Assembly (NCBI GenBank): GCA_016935885.1 | Contig: JAFGQA010000475.1 | Coordinates: 1-22,410, forward strand | DNA from: Phycisphaerae bacterium | GTDB lineage: Bacteria > Planctomycetota > Phycisphaerae > UBA1845 > UTPLA1 | DNA: 22,410 nucleotides | Direction: 5' to 3' | In this document: in pieces, positions 16,901 through 22,410 of the stretch | Layout of the letters: each line of letters opens with the position of its first letter | Numbering within the stretch: position 1 is the first letter of the stretch | Program-made: the position numbers and the translations under genes | The notes under the pieces: generated by a model | Told to the model about the DNA's origin: nothing | The model's input: the letters and a program-made list of their open reading frames with translations, nothing else | Database searches by the model: none

Positions 16901-18659
16901 CATACAAGCCCGCCCCCGTGAAGTATTCGCTGTCTTCCACGTTGGTCGAACTGCGGAACCGAATGTTCCTGTCGGGGTCGAAGCTGTATTGCGGGTCCCG
17001 TAGCGTGTCGACCACCGCCTGCTTGAGCGTCGGACTGAAGACCGTCTCGTCCTCAATCAAGGCGCGGATGCCGCTCAGGTCGTCCGCCAGGGCCCCCATG
17101 TCCACCGGAGGCCAAGTGGGATAGCTGGCCAGGATGGCGGCGATCTCCTCTCGGAGCGTGTTTCCGCCGCCCATCGTCTGATCCATGAACTCGTTCCACA
17201 GATCAAACGAGAACGCCGTCGCCACGGGCGAATGGTCTGGAATCGACCGCCGGATCATCCCGAAGTTGGCCGCCTTGCCGCCGAAGTACTGGATGTCCGA
17301 GGGCACCATCGGGTCGGTCGGCGCGCTGTAGGCTCCGTACGGTGCCATCGACTGTATGTTTAGGTCCGGCGGCTCCTTCAGCTCGAGTATCTCCGAAACC
17401 TGCTGCTCGGTCAGGCTTTCCGCGTCGATCAGCCGGAGCTCCACCGCGCCCCAGGTGGCGTAGGCCCGCAGGGCGATCCTCGTGCCGACCAGTTGTTGGG
17501 CGAGCGCGGCGTCGTCTTCGAGGGCCAGATACACAAAAGGAATCCCGTACGTGTTGGCCAGGATGGCGACGTGCGAATTCGGCGTTGAAGGAGACACCGT
17601 CAGGATGCCAGCGACAAACGGAACCTCCGACGGCACGCCGTCGGTCAGGAGGATATCCCACGGCTCCAGCAGGCCTTGCAGATAGGCGTTCTCGATGTCG
17701 TCCCCGTCGAAGTACTTCACCTCGCCGAGGGCCCAGCCCTCCGAATACACCACGTTCTGGGTGGACCAGCGGGCGGACGAACTGACGATGATGGGCGGAT
17801 CCTGCGCCGCGAACCATTCGCTGTCGAGTTGGGCCTGCTCCTGTTGATGATAGGTGGGGAAGTAGAAGGCCTGCACCTCAGGATCGGCGTTGACGCCGGA
17901 CATCACCGCATAGAACATGTCCCGGACCGTCTCTTTCGGCAGGGGGTCGAAGGAGACGAATTCGATGCCGTATTCGAGAGCCACCGGCTCCGGCGGCCAA
18001 CCCTCCATCGGCGGAACCAGCACCGCCCCCAGAAAGCCCAGCCGCCCTTCGTTGTAGAGCGTCGCGTCCTCGAACGCTTGGTGGCTCATCCCGCCGAAGA
18101 TGGGCGACAGAAGCTCGGTACAGAACTCATAGTGATAAGGGTACGCCTGGCTGTCCTGGAAATAGACGGGCGTATCCGGCGTAAACGGCATGTCACACGC
18201 CAAGACGGTGAATTTCACCCATCCGGGAATCTCACTGGACGATCCCGGAACAACAAACGGGTCGTCGGGGAAATCGATCGAGTTCTTCCAGTACTCCGAC
18301 GGGGGAATCGGTGGACAGTCCGCATCGACCGGCCCCGAGATCGTCAGTGCCGTCAGAATCACCGCCGCCAAAGCCAGGCCGAGCAGCCTGTGGCAAAACT
18401 GTGGCACTGTGGTACTGTGGCACTGTGGCACCGGCGTCTCGCCGGTGGTTTTCACGGTCACGAACGGCGTTTCCAAACCGCTGTTTCTCCGTTCACGACG
18501 GGCTGCTAGTCGCAAAGCACCCTGCCCTCTATGGTTACGCGATCGTGGTTCCGCCGGCCGACCGGCGGACAGCGGCCGCCGCGCGGCGCGACCGGCCGAG
18601 CAAGCCCCCACTTGATCCGTCATGTCCGACGGGATAGTCACGTCGGTATCCATGATCAT
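13917..18659 (-). CDS. exported dikinase-like protein with LTD modules and dockerin-like tail
   Basis: A 1,580-residue protein. Residues 92-109 form the hydrophobic core of an export signal, preceded by an unusual basic 90-residue leader made partly of repeat DNA. Residues 334-380 resemble the swivelling phosphohistidine domain of PEP synthase/PPDK: DILLTDGVPSE, then GILTVSPSTPNSHVAILAN with candidate His363 and YGIPFVY. An ATP-grasp (PPDK_N-like) domain follows: GGKAANFGMIRRS from 460, RFRSSTNVED at 567-576, GAGLYDSYSG at 582-591. It is broken at about 601-1021 by two 214-residue units, each a cysteine module (CPTGACC...C...C...C) plus a lamin-tail-like domain (TEY...GGEFIEF...DMTGWSYDD). 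It resumes with EERGVFRAIRKVFASFYNDN and ends at KQVREVP (1204-1210). The C-terminus (1517-1580) has two dockerin/EF-hand-like loops (GDVNRDGLVNGLDV; ADIDHNDVVDMDDV). No PEP/pyruvate barrel is present. The start at ATG 18659 follows AGGGAGG eight bases upstream (GTG 18662 is an alternative). The substrate is unknown. Confidence 0.88.
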   Translation of the reverse strand: MIMDTDVTIPSDMTDQVGACSAGRAARRPLSAGRPAEPRSRNHRGQGALRLAARRERRNSGLETPFVTVKTTGETPVPQCHSTTVPQFCHRLLGLALAAVILTALTISGPVDADCPPIPPSEYWKNSIDFPDDPFVVPGSSSEIPGWVKFTVLACDMPFTPDTPVYFQDSQAYPYHYEFCTELLSPIFGGMSHQAFEDATLYNEGRLGFLGAVLVPPMEGWPPEPVALEYGIEFVSFDPLPKETVRDMFYAVMSGVNADPEVQAFYFPTYHQQEQAQLDSEWFAAQDPPIIVSSSARWSTQNVVYSEGWALGEVKYFDGDDIENAYLQGLLEPWDILLTDGVPSEVPFVAGILTVSPSTPNSHVAILANTYGIPFVYLALEDDAALAQQLVGTRIALRAYATWGAVELRLIDAESLTEQQVSEILELKEPPDLNIQSMAPYGAYSAPTDPMVPSDIQYFGGKAANFGMIRRSIPDHSPVATAFSFDLWNEFMDQTMGGGNTLREEIAAILASYPTWPPVDMGALADDLSGIRALIEDETVFSPTLKQAVVDTLRDPQYSFDPDRNIRFRSSTNVEDSEYFTGAGLYDSYSGCLGDELDGDAAWYASAWPCDAAIGKDDVHAWSVSSAGDVQNSYASANGDVGNPGTFVSNACPTGACCVDGACTETTHSECISTHGGSYQGDGTTCATTTCPQPGDGQMRVTEYMYSGSGGEFIEFSNVGAQPIDMTGWSYDDDSAIPGTVDLSAFGVVDPGESVILTEDSAATFASNWDCAGVTIIGGLTVNLGRNDEINLYDALDGQVDRLTYGDEDFPGSIRARDASGWPCDVAVGANNIYGWSLSTVGDVQDSYVSAGGDVGSPGSFADDPCPTGACCIEGVCTETTRGDCLGVHGGLYQGDGTTCDAITCPEPSAGQMRITEYMSMGNGGEFIEFTNLGAEPVDMTGWSYDDESGIPGTVDLSAFGVVAPGESVILAEDPAAQFSSDWSLSGVTIIGDLTANLGKSDAIHLYDASDTLVDGLSYQQDEGPSQCDPSEAEERGVFRAIRKVFASFYNDNAFLERLRYGVNEEEVGMALLVHHSSPDEIELANGVGTLEITGGYSADLTLVTQAGATSVANPEGGAIAEQVDVYVTDTWMYLTIIRYSNLLPWGETVLEYEDEYIELAEYLMLVADEFEATTGKTEYVLDFEYKKVAPGGGALPAGGLVVKQVREVPQQSHEQTITPFLLKEPTEYVVHQGEYGDVFGLHRLKSQLILESNNLWMTEKNLAGDFYAGGFLMYLEACMFGALGGPLSSWPEASYSFEVLPYGGEATNGWVLSDLLTPRSYQLRTKYMDMLVAPAESPLLTVRDFAYGVDVEYETPVPTWTWEGPGSTTTDSIQLRIKDKEQPDDQLQTRTIFPVNGSAADKVLITTSFYWPPDPNMAGGYTAPLIRWVETIIDNVISEPIVLHGYYSQTYRPEHHNFSEHFIFEPRLEAGIPPSQLAELEEKDIRLIHVLADRFSGEGEFYYYGSDGTPCDPCANIDRGDVNRDGLVNGLDVQGFIEQLLSPIGPIPAYCAADIDHNDVVDMDDVAPFITCVLGGGCP
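15597..16859 (-). repeat. two 642-bp coding repeats (Cys module + lamin-tail-like domain)
   Basis: Within the large exported protein, two in-frame units repeat with a period of 214 codons. Matching landmarks are WPCD at residues 608-611 and 822-825, CPTGACC at 652-658 and 866-872, and GWSYDD at 728-733 and 942-947. The two units are clearly similar in protein and DNA. Together they interrupt the ATP-grasp domain between CLGDELDGD and DEGPSQCDP. Confidence 0.85.
18400..18431. repeat. octanucleotide tandem repeat (TGTGGCAC)x4
   Basis: Four consecutive 8-base units TGTGGCAC, the second reading TGTGGTAC, lie inside codons about 77-87 of the exported dikinase-like protein, between its likely start and its signal-peptide core. 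A related sequence near 13229-13250 has the same flanks (TGGCAAAAC before, CGGCG after) but only one unit, so the array here appears expanded. The unit length is not a multiple of three. Confidence 0.9.
18424..18456. repeat. palindromic repeat copy inside the gene start
   Basis: The sequence TGTGGCACCGGCGTCTCG, followed by CCGGTGG and TTTTCACGG, is a member of the palindromic family seen at 22343-22393 and, in shorter form, near 13240. Here it overlaps the 5' coding part of the large minus-strand gene, where it reads in frame as KTTGETPVPQ. Confidence 0.7.
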
Positions 18660-18730
18660 CACTGGATCCTCCCTTCCCGAGTGTTTGTAGCGCTCGTTAC
18701 GCCTGACGAAGGACCATCCTTGCGATTCGC

Positions 18731-19345
18731 CTATCGTTCGTCTCTGGCCAGGAGTGTCATCCGCACGAGATCCGCCACGCTGTTCGCCTTCAATTTGTCC
18801 ATAATCCGGCTGCGGTGGAATTCCACGGTCTTCGGACTGACCCCCAACTCGGCGGCCGTCGCCTTGTTGTGCTTGCCCGCGACGACGAGATCCAGGACCT
18901 CGCGCTCCCGAGGCGTCAGACGGTCGAGGCGAGCCTTGATACCAATGCGCTCGACCTGCTCTCGGCGCTTCGCACGGTCCTGCTCGATGGCCTGCTGAAT
19001 GCGGTCCAGCAAGACCTGCTCCCTGAACGGCTTCTCGATGAAATCGATGGCCCCGGCCTGCATGGCACGAACGGCCATCGGCACGTCAGCGTGTCCCGTC
19101 AAGATGATAACCGGCAGCGTGATCTGCTGTGCCGCCAGTTTCTCTTGAAGCTCAAGGCCGCTCATGCCCGGCATTCGAACATCAAGAACCAAGCACCCCG
19201 GCCGGGTCGGCTCGCAGGCGTCCAGGAACGCCTGGGCGCCGGGATAGGCTTCCACGTTCAGGCCCACCGACTTGATCAACATGCTCAGGCCCTTGCGGAC
19301 GCCTGGATCATCGTCTACGACGAACACGGTTGCCTCGGCTTCCAT
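18731..19345 (-). CDS. FixJ/NarL-type response regulator
   Basis: A 204-residue cytoplasmic transcription regulator. The receiver domain (about 5-120) has the acidic pocket D11-D13, phospho-acceptor Asp55 in LVLDVRMPGMSG, Thr83 in ILTGHAD and Lys105 in EKPF, so it looks fully functional. A helical linker leads to a LuxR-type DNA-binding domain (about 140-200): LTPREREVLDLVVAGKHNK, then ATAAELGVSPKTVEFHRSRI as the helix-turn-helix. The TVEFHR recognition helix and the LTGHADVPMAV block are typical of the FixJ/TodT branch. I chose ATG 19345 because AGGAG sits nine bases upstream. A TTG at 19354 touches that site and is unlikely. Its start overlaps the end of the kinase gene by 38 bases, so the two are probably translationally coupled and form a cognate pair. 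The exported-protein gene follows after 71 bp on the same strand. Confidence 0.95.
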   Translation of the reverse strand: MEAEATVFVVDDDPGVRKGLSMLIKSVGLNVEAYPGAQAFLDACEPTRPGCLVLDVRMPGMSGLELQEKLAAQQITLPVIILTGHADVPMAVRAMQAGAIDFIEKPFREQVLLDRIQQAIEQDRAKRREQVERIGIKARLDRLTPREREVLDLVVAGKHNKATAAELGVSPKTVEFHRSRIMDKLKANSVADLVRMTLLARDER

Positions 19346-21608
19346 CGTCGCCAACTCCTGTGCTGACCGGCAGTGTAAACTGGAACGTAACGCCCTGGTC
19401 TGGATTGGGCGCTACCCACAAACGCCCACCGTGGGCTTCGATGATCGATCGGCTAAGCGGTAAGCCGAGCCCCAATCCTTGCGGCTTGGTCGTATAGAAG
19501 GATTCGAAGACCTGCTCCAACTCCTCGGGAGGAAGGCCTCGACCCGTATCCCGCACGGCGACCGTCACCATTTCGCCGTCCGTCGATGACGTCGAGATGA
19601 CAATTTCGCCTTGGCCGGCCTCCGTCTCGCTGATCGCCTCGATACCATTGCGCGCCAGGTTCACGACGACCTGTTGGATCTGGATACTGTCGGCCAGCAC
19701 CGACGGCATCCGCTCGGCGAGTTCGAGTCGAATCGCCGTATCATGCCGCCTTGCCTCCCCCTCGACGAAAGCGACCGTTTCTTCGACGACCTCGTTGATG
19801 TTGAGTTGTGCACGCTTCGGCTCTTGCTTGCGAACGAAGTTCCTCAGCCGTCGAATGATCTCGCCCGCCCGCTCGGCCTGCTCCACGACGTCCTCCATCG
19901 CGTCGGTGACCTCTTCGGAGTTCCCCGCACCCGACTTCAACATCCGCAGACACGCCTGAACACAACTGCTGATCGCGCAAAGGGGCTGGTTCAGTTCATG
20001 CGCCAATCCGGACGCCAATTCCCCCATGGTGTTGAGGCGCGACACGTGGGCCATCTCCGCCTGGCGTTTCTGGGCCTCCTCCTCAGCGAGCTTGCGCCAC
20101 GTGACGTCCGTGTCCGCCCCCCTATAGCCGGTGAGGTTGCCATGCTCGTCAAGAACGGGAGTCCCACTTGTCGACAGCCACACAATCCTCCCGTCTTTGC
20201 CCACATTCCTGTTTATGAACGCAGAAAATGACAGCCCATCAGCGAAGGCCACGGCCGTCTCCTTCCTCAGTTCCTCCCGGTCGTCCGGATGGAACAAGTC
20301 ATAGAAGTGCTTCTTGCCCACTAGTTCTTCCGGCTCATAGCCAAGTATCGTCTCGACGACCGGACTGGCGTAGGTGTACAGGCCGTCGGCATCCACCTCC
20401 CATACCCACTCCCTCGCGTTCTCCGCCACTTGGCGAAGACGCGCCTCGCTGCGCCGCAGCGCCTCCTCGGCCCGCTTGCGCTCGGTGATGTCCACCCAGT
20501 TTGCCAGATAGTACTTGAACTCCCCGCCGCTGCGCACCGGTGTACCGGTTATCTCAACCCAGAACAACTCCCCGTTTCTCCTCTGAAAACGCTCCTCGAG
20601 TTTCTGTGCTCCCTGGCGCAAGGCTATCTTGAAGTCGTTAGCAACGCGCCGCTCCGTGCCCTTCACCCACCAGGGATACGGGATCTTCACGCCATCAAGC
20701 TCTTCTGAGGAGAAACCGGTCAGCTTCTCCAGCGCAGCGTTCACGTACCTTATCGAACCGTCTGAATTGATGACGATGATGGGATTGGGGGAATCATTCA
20801 GTAGCGTGGAGCCGAACTCCTCGCTCTCGCGCAACGCCTCCTCCGCCCGCTTGCGGTCGGTGATATCGCGGACGTGCTGAGCCACCAGCACCACATCGCC
20901 AGATTCATCGAAAACGGGATACGCGTTGATCTCGCGTGTCCGCCCGTCCACGGAGTTGGTCATCTCCGCATGTTTGGGCTTGCCCGACGCGAATACTTCC
21001 AGGACATAGCAAGGTTCGCACGGCCTGTCGCGGTGCATGTAGCAAACATAGCAATACGGAGCTCCGCTACGATCCTCCCAGGTAACGTATTCGTGCTCGT
21101 GCCAATTGCTGAGGACGACACGGAGGGCCCGGTCGTGGACGGTCAGCAACCCGGGAATCGCCTCAAACGTGTGGCGCAACAGCTTCTCAGACCTCAGCAG
21201 GGCTTGCTCCGGCTGCTCGCGCTCCCGGCGGATGCCCGCCTTGAGTAAGGCCCGCTTGACCACGGGCGCCAACTGCTTCAGGTCGCTCTTCACAACATAG
21301 TCACGACGCCCCACCCGCAACGCCGCCACGGCGCATTCCTCGCCGACCCCGCTGGAGATGATGATGAAGGGTGAATCGAGTCCCATCTCCTTGACCAGGG
21401 CAAGGGCGCCGTCCGGACCGAGACCCGGCACGGCGTGGCTACATAACACAATATCCCACGACTCTCGCCGGAGGGCGTCCAGCATGGCCTGGCGGTTGTC
21501 GACGCGCCTGAACTCGGGCGCGAGCCCTCCCCGGCGCAGCTCGATCAGCATCCGCTCGGCGTCGTCAGGCGAATCCTCGACGATCAGGACGCGAATCGCC
21601 GTCTCCAT
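19308..21608 (-). CDS. PAS-domain sensor histidine kinase with degenerate receiver
   Basis: A 766-residue kinase with no membrane segment, so probably cytoplasmic. Residues 1-125 form a receiver-like domain (VLIVEDSPDD; K107 in VVKSD), but the phospho-acceptor position is Ser57 in VLCSHAVPG instead of Asp. Three PAS domains follow at about 136-252, 259-378 and 386-505. The last two carry the usual DITERKRAEEALRRSEARL-type linkers and a PAC-like GYRGADTDVT. The first PAS has four cysteines, C186, C189, C197 and C200 (CxxC...CxxC). The dimerisation/phosphoacceptor domain is FixL-like: GELASGLAHELNQPL with His537. The ATPase domain has N654 (NLARNGIEA), D687 (RDTGRGLP), FESFYTTKPQ and GLGLGLPLSRSI. 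ATG 21608 follows GGGATGAG. Its end overlaps the response-regulator start. The signal is unknown: the Cys cluster could bind metal or sense redox state, but no haem pocket can be claimed. Confidence 0.95.
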   Translation of the reverse strand: METAIRVLIVEDSPDDAERMLIELRRGGLAPEFRRVDNRQAMLDALRRESWDIVLCSHAVPGLGPDGALALVKEMGLDSPFIIISSGVGEECAVAALRVGRRDYVVKSDLKQLAPVVKRALLKAGIRREREQPEQALLRSEKLLRHTFEAIPGLLTVHDRALRVVLSNWHEHEYVTWEDRSGAPYCYVCYMHRDRPCEPCYVLEVFASGKPKHAEMTNSVDGRTREINAYPVFDESGDVVLVAQHVRDITDRKRAEEALRESEEFGSTLLNDSPNPIIVINSDGSIRYVNAALEKLTGFSSEELDGVKIPYPWWVKGTERRVANDFKIALRQGAQKLEERFQRRNGELFWVEITGTPVRSGGEFKYYLANWVDITERKRAEEALRRSEARLRQVAENAREWVWEVDADGLYTYASPVVETILGYEPEELVGKKHFYDLFHPDDREELRKETAVAFADGLSFSAFINRNVGKDGRIVWLSTSGTPVLDEHGNLTGYRGADTDVTWRKLAEEEAQKRQAEMAHVSRLNTMGELASGLAHELNQPLCAISSCVQACLRMLKSGAGNSEEVTDAMEDVVEQAERAGEIIRRLRNFVRKQEPKRAQLNINEVVEETVAFVEGEARRHDTAIRLELAERMPSVLADSIQIQQVVVNLARNGIEAISETEAGQGEIVISTSSTDGEMVTVAVRDTGRGLPPEELEQVFESFYTTKPQGLGLGLPLSRSIIEAHGGRLWVAPNPDQGVTFQFTLPVSTGVGDDGSRGNRVRRRR

Positions 21609-21684
21609 GACAACTCATCCCTTCACGAGTGGGGGCCCGTTACCGACCTTGGGCAGCTTCGTATCGACCCGCACCACCTGGGCC

Positions 21685-21785
21685 ACACGACCACTGCGTA
21701 CTTGACACGGCTCATGTTAAGGCCCCATCGTGTATGAGCCCCGTCATCCTGCTTGTCCTCGACCGGAAGAACGGTCCTCTCCGAT
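21685..21785 (-). pseudogene. remnant of a CheY-like receiver gene (N-terminus)
   Basis: Minus-strand translation gives TVLPVEDKQDDGAHTRWGLN, which matches the usual start of small receiver proteins (xILLVEDNPDDxxLTxRAL), followed by NMSRVKYAVVV in place of the next helix and strand. Similarity then fades and the frame stops at 21623. No start codon with a ribosome site lies in front. The order, kinase remnant then receiver remnant, matches common kinase/Rcp1-type pairs. The call rests on one short match, so it is tentative. Confidence 0.5.
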
Positions 21786-21970
21786 CGCGCGGCAAAGTTG
21801 CCGCGTACAGGTTCGCCGCAGGGAGCTGCCGCCCTCGGCGAAGAAGGCCACGGGCAAAGCGAGCCCATACTGGGCAGCCAGCATGGTTGACTTCCGCTGG
21901 AACACTTGAGGCCCTTGGCTATAACTTCTTCCACGGCAATGTGCTACGGTGCGATAGACAAGCGTGTGTG

Positions 21971-22250
21971 CTACGGTGTCTTCTCTTCCTCTGGTCGTCC
22001 ATTCTGCGGGTTGCTCCTGGTGAAGCTTGGCGCAGAAAGCGCATTCCCAATCCACCGTACCTTCGGCCCAGGCGCACCCGTCGTGGCGATGGATCACCCG
22101 CTACACGGTTGCCAGACCGATACCGATTCCCGCGAACTCAGACGCCGAACACAACCGTCGAGAAGCGCCGAACAGCCTTTCCACGTAGCCCATATCAAAG
22201 CCGGCACGATCGTCCTTTACGAAGCATGTCGGACCGGTCATGGTCTGATA
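21971..22250 (-). pseudogene. remnant of a phytochrome-like histidine kinase (ATPase-domain end)
   Basis: Minus-strand translation from about 22240 reads [20 protein letters not shown], then [20 protein letters not shown], a clear match to the G1 to G2 part of kinases of the Cph1/PAS-kinase type (YFVRDDGAGFDM...LFxxFQRLHSxxEFxGTGIGLATV). A TAG at 22101-22103 stands where these proteins usually have Gln (VQRIIHRHGG), and the frame continues as RVIHRHDGCAWAEGTVDW. A one-base shift near 22035-22050 is needed to reach the probable old C-terminus, NPQNGRPEEEKTP, and its stop at 21971-21973. Everything upstream of about 22250 is lost, next to a repeat. Confidence 0.75.
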
Positions 22251-22342
22251 TCAACGTCGATTCTATTGTAGTGTAAGGCCGCTTTCCAGTGGATTCCAGG
22301 GCTTCTCGATCAGGCTGGAGCGTTTCACGGTTGGATGCACCT

Positions 22343-22393
22343 GTGGCACCGCCGTCTCGGCGGTGGATTCACGGGCTTTGGCGCCCGTGCCAC
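22343..22393. repeat. compound palindromic repeat
   Basis: GTGGCAC at the left end pairs with GTGCCAC at the right end. Inside are two further hairpins, CACCGCCG/CGGCGGTG and CACGGGC/GCCCGTG. Related copies occur near 18424 and 13240, and a decayed one near 757. The element could form a cruciform or a three-way RNA fold. It borders the truncated kinase remnant. Confidence 0.8.
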
Positions 22394-22410
22394 AGTCGCA
22401 GGCAAGCGTG

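Larger units (their letters stand above)
21609..22410. other. gap with decayed two-component genes and repeats
   Basis: No intact gene is present. The minus strand carries two decayed gene pieces, listed separately: a receiver start (about 21685-21785) and a kinase ATPase-domain end (21971-22250). The 12-base direct repeat TGTGCTACGGTG occurs at 21940-21951 and 21967-21978, overlapping the old kinase stop codon. The right edge holds a palindromic repeat. A 215-codon plus-strand frame across this region is the shadow of the decayed genes. Confidence 0.7.

Noticed and set aside
21629..22276. 215-codon plus-strand open frame
   Set aside because: It is antisense to readable kinase and receiver remnants, and its own product is Arg/Pro-rich and featureless.

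Overview
The window reads as a chromosomal segment of a GC-rich bacterium, most likely an uncultivated member of the Planctomycetota. The reasons are the dockerin-like C-terminus and GACC-type cysteine modules of a large secreted protein, the small families of GC-rich palindromic repeats that fill the intergenic gaps, and loosely packed genes with good Shine-Dalgarno sites. The placement is inferred from gene style. There is no rRNA or other phylogenetic marker, and I saw no tRNA, CRISPR array or intact insertion sequence.

Layout. Positions 1-112 hold three hairpins downstream of a minus-strand APS kinase gene (cysC, 113-733). A gap with two copies of a 120-bp repeat (734-1494) precedes a secreted TPR-like protein (1495-2712). 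After another repeat-bearing gap comes a transporter block. An OPT-family transporter (3271-5739) and two related POT/MFS transporters (5848-7359 and 7575-10403) lie on the plus strand. A third POT transporter (10497-12617) converges on them from the minus strand. A 1-kb gap (12618-13634) carries two 149-bp direct repeats, followed by a weak candidate for a small secreted protein (13635-13865).

The right half is on the minus strand. A cytoplasmic multi-PAS histidine kinase (21608-19308) overlaps a FixJ-type response regulator (19345-18731). Next, 71 bp further on, is a 1,580-residue exported protein (18659-13917) built from parts of the PEP synthase / pyruvate phosphate dikinase machinery, with lamin-tail-like modules spliced into its ATP-grasp domain and a dockerin-like tail. 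Upstream of the intact kinase (about 21685-22250) lie decayed remains of a second kinase/receiver pair, ending against a palindromic repeat at the right edge.

How it fits together. OPT plus three POT carriers suggests strong uptake of small peptides, and three of the four carry unusually large soluble insertions. The kinase, regulator and exported dikinase-like protein are collinear and closely spaced, so sensor control of the exported protein is a reasonable inference, but no binding site was identified. The most unusual items are the exported dikinase-like protein with reordered and interrupted domains, an octanucleotide tandem repeat inside its 5' coding region that could shift the reading frame, and the roughly 400-residue insertion in the second POT transporter.
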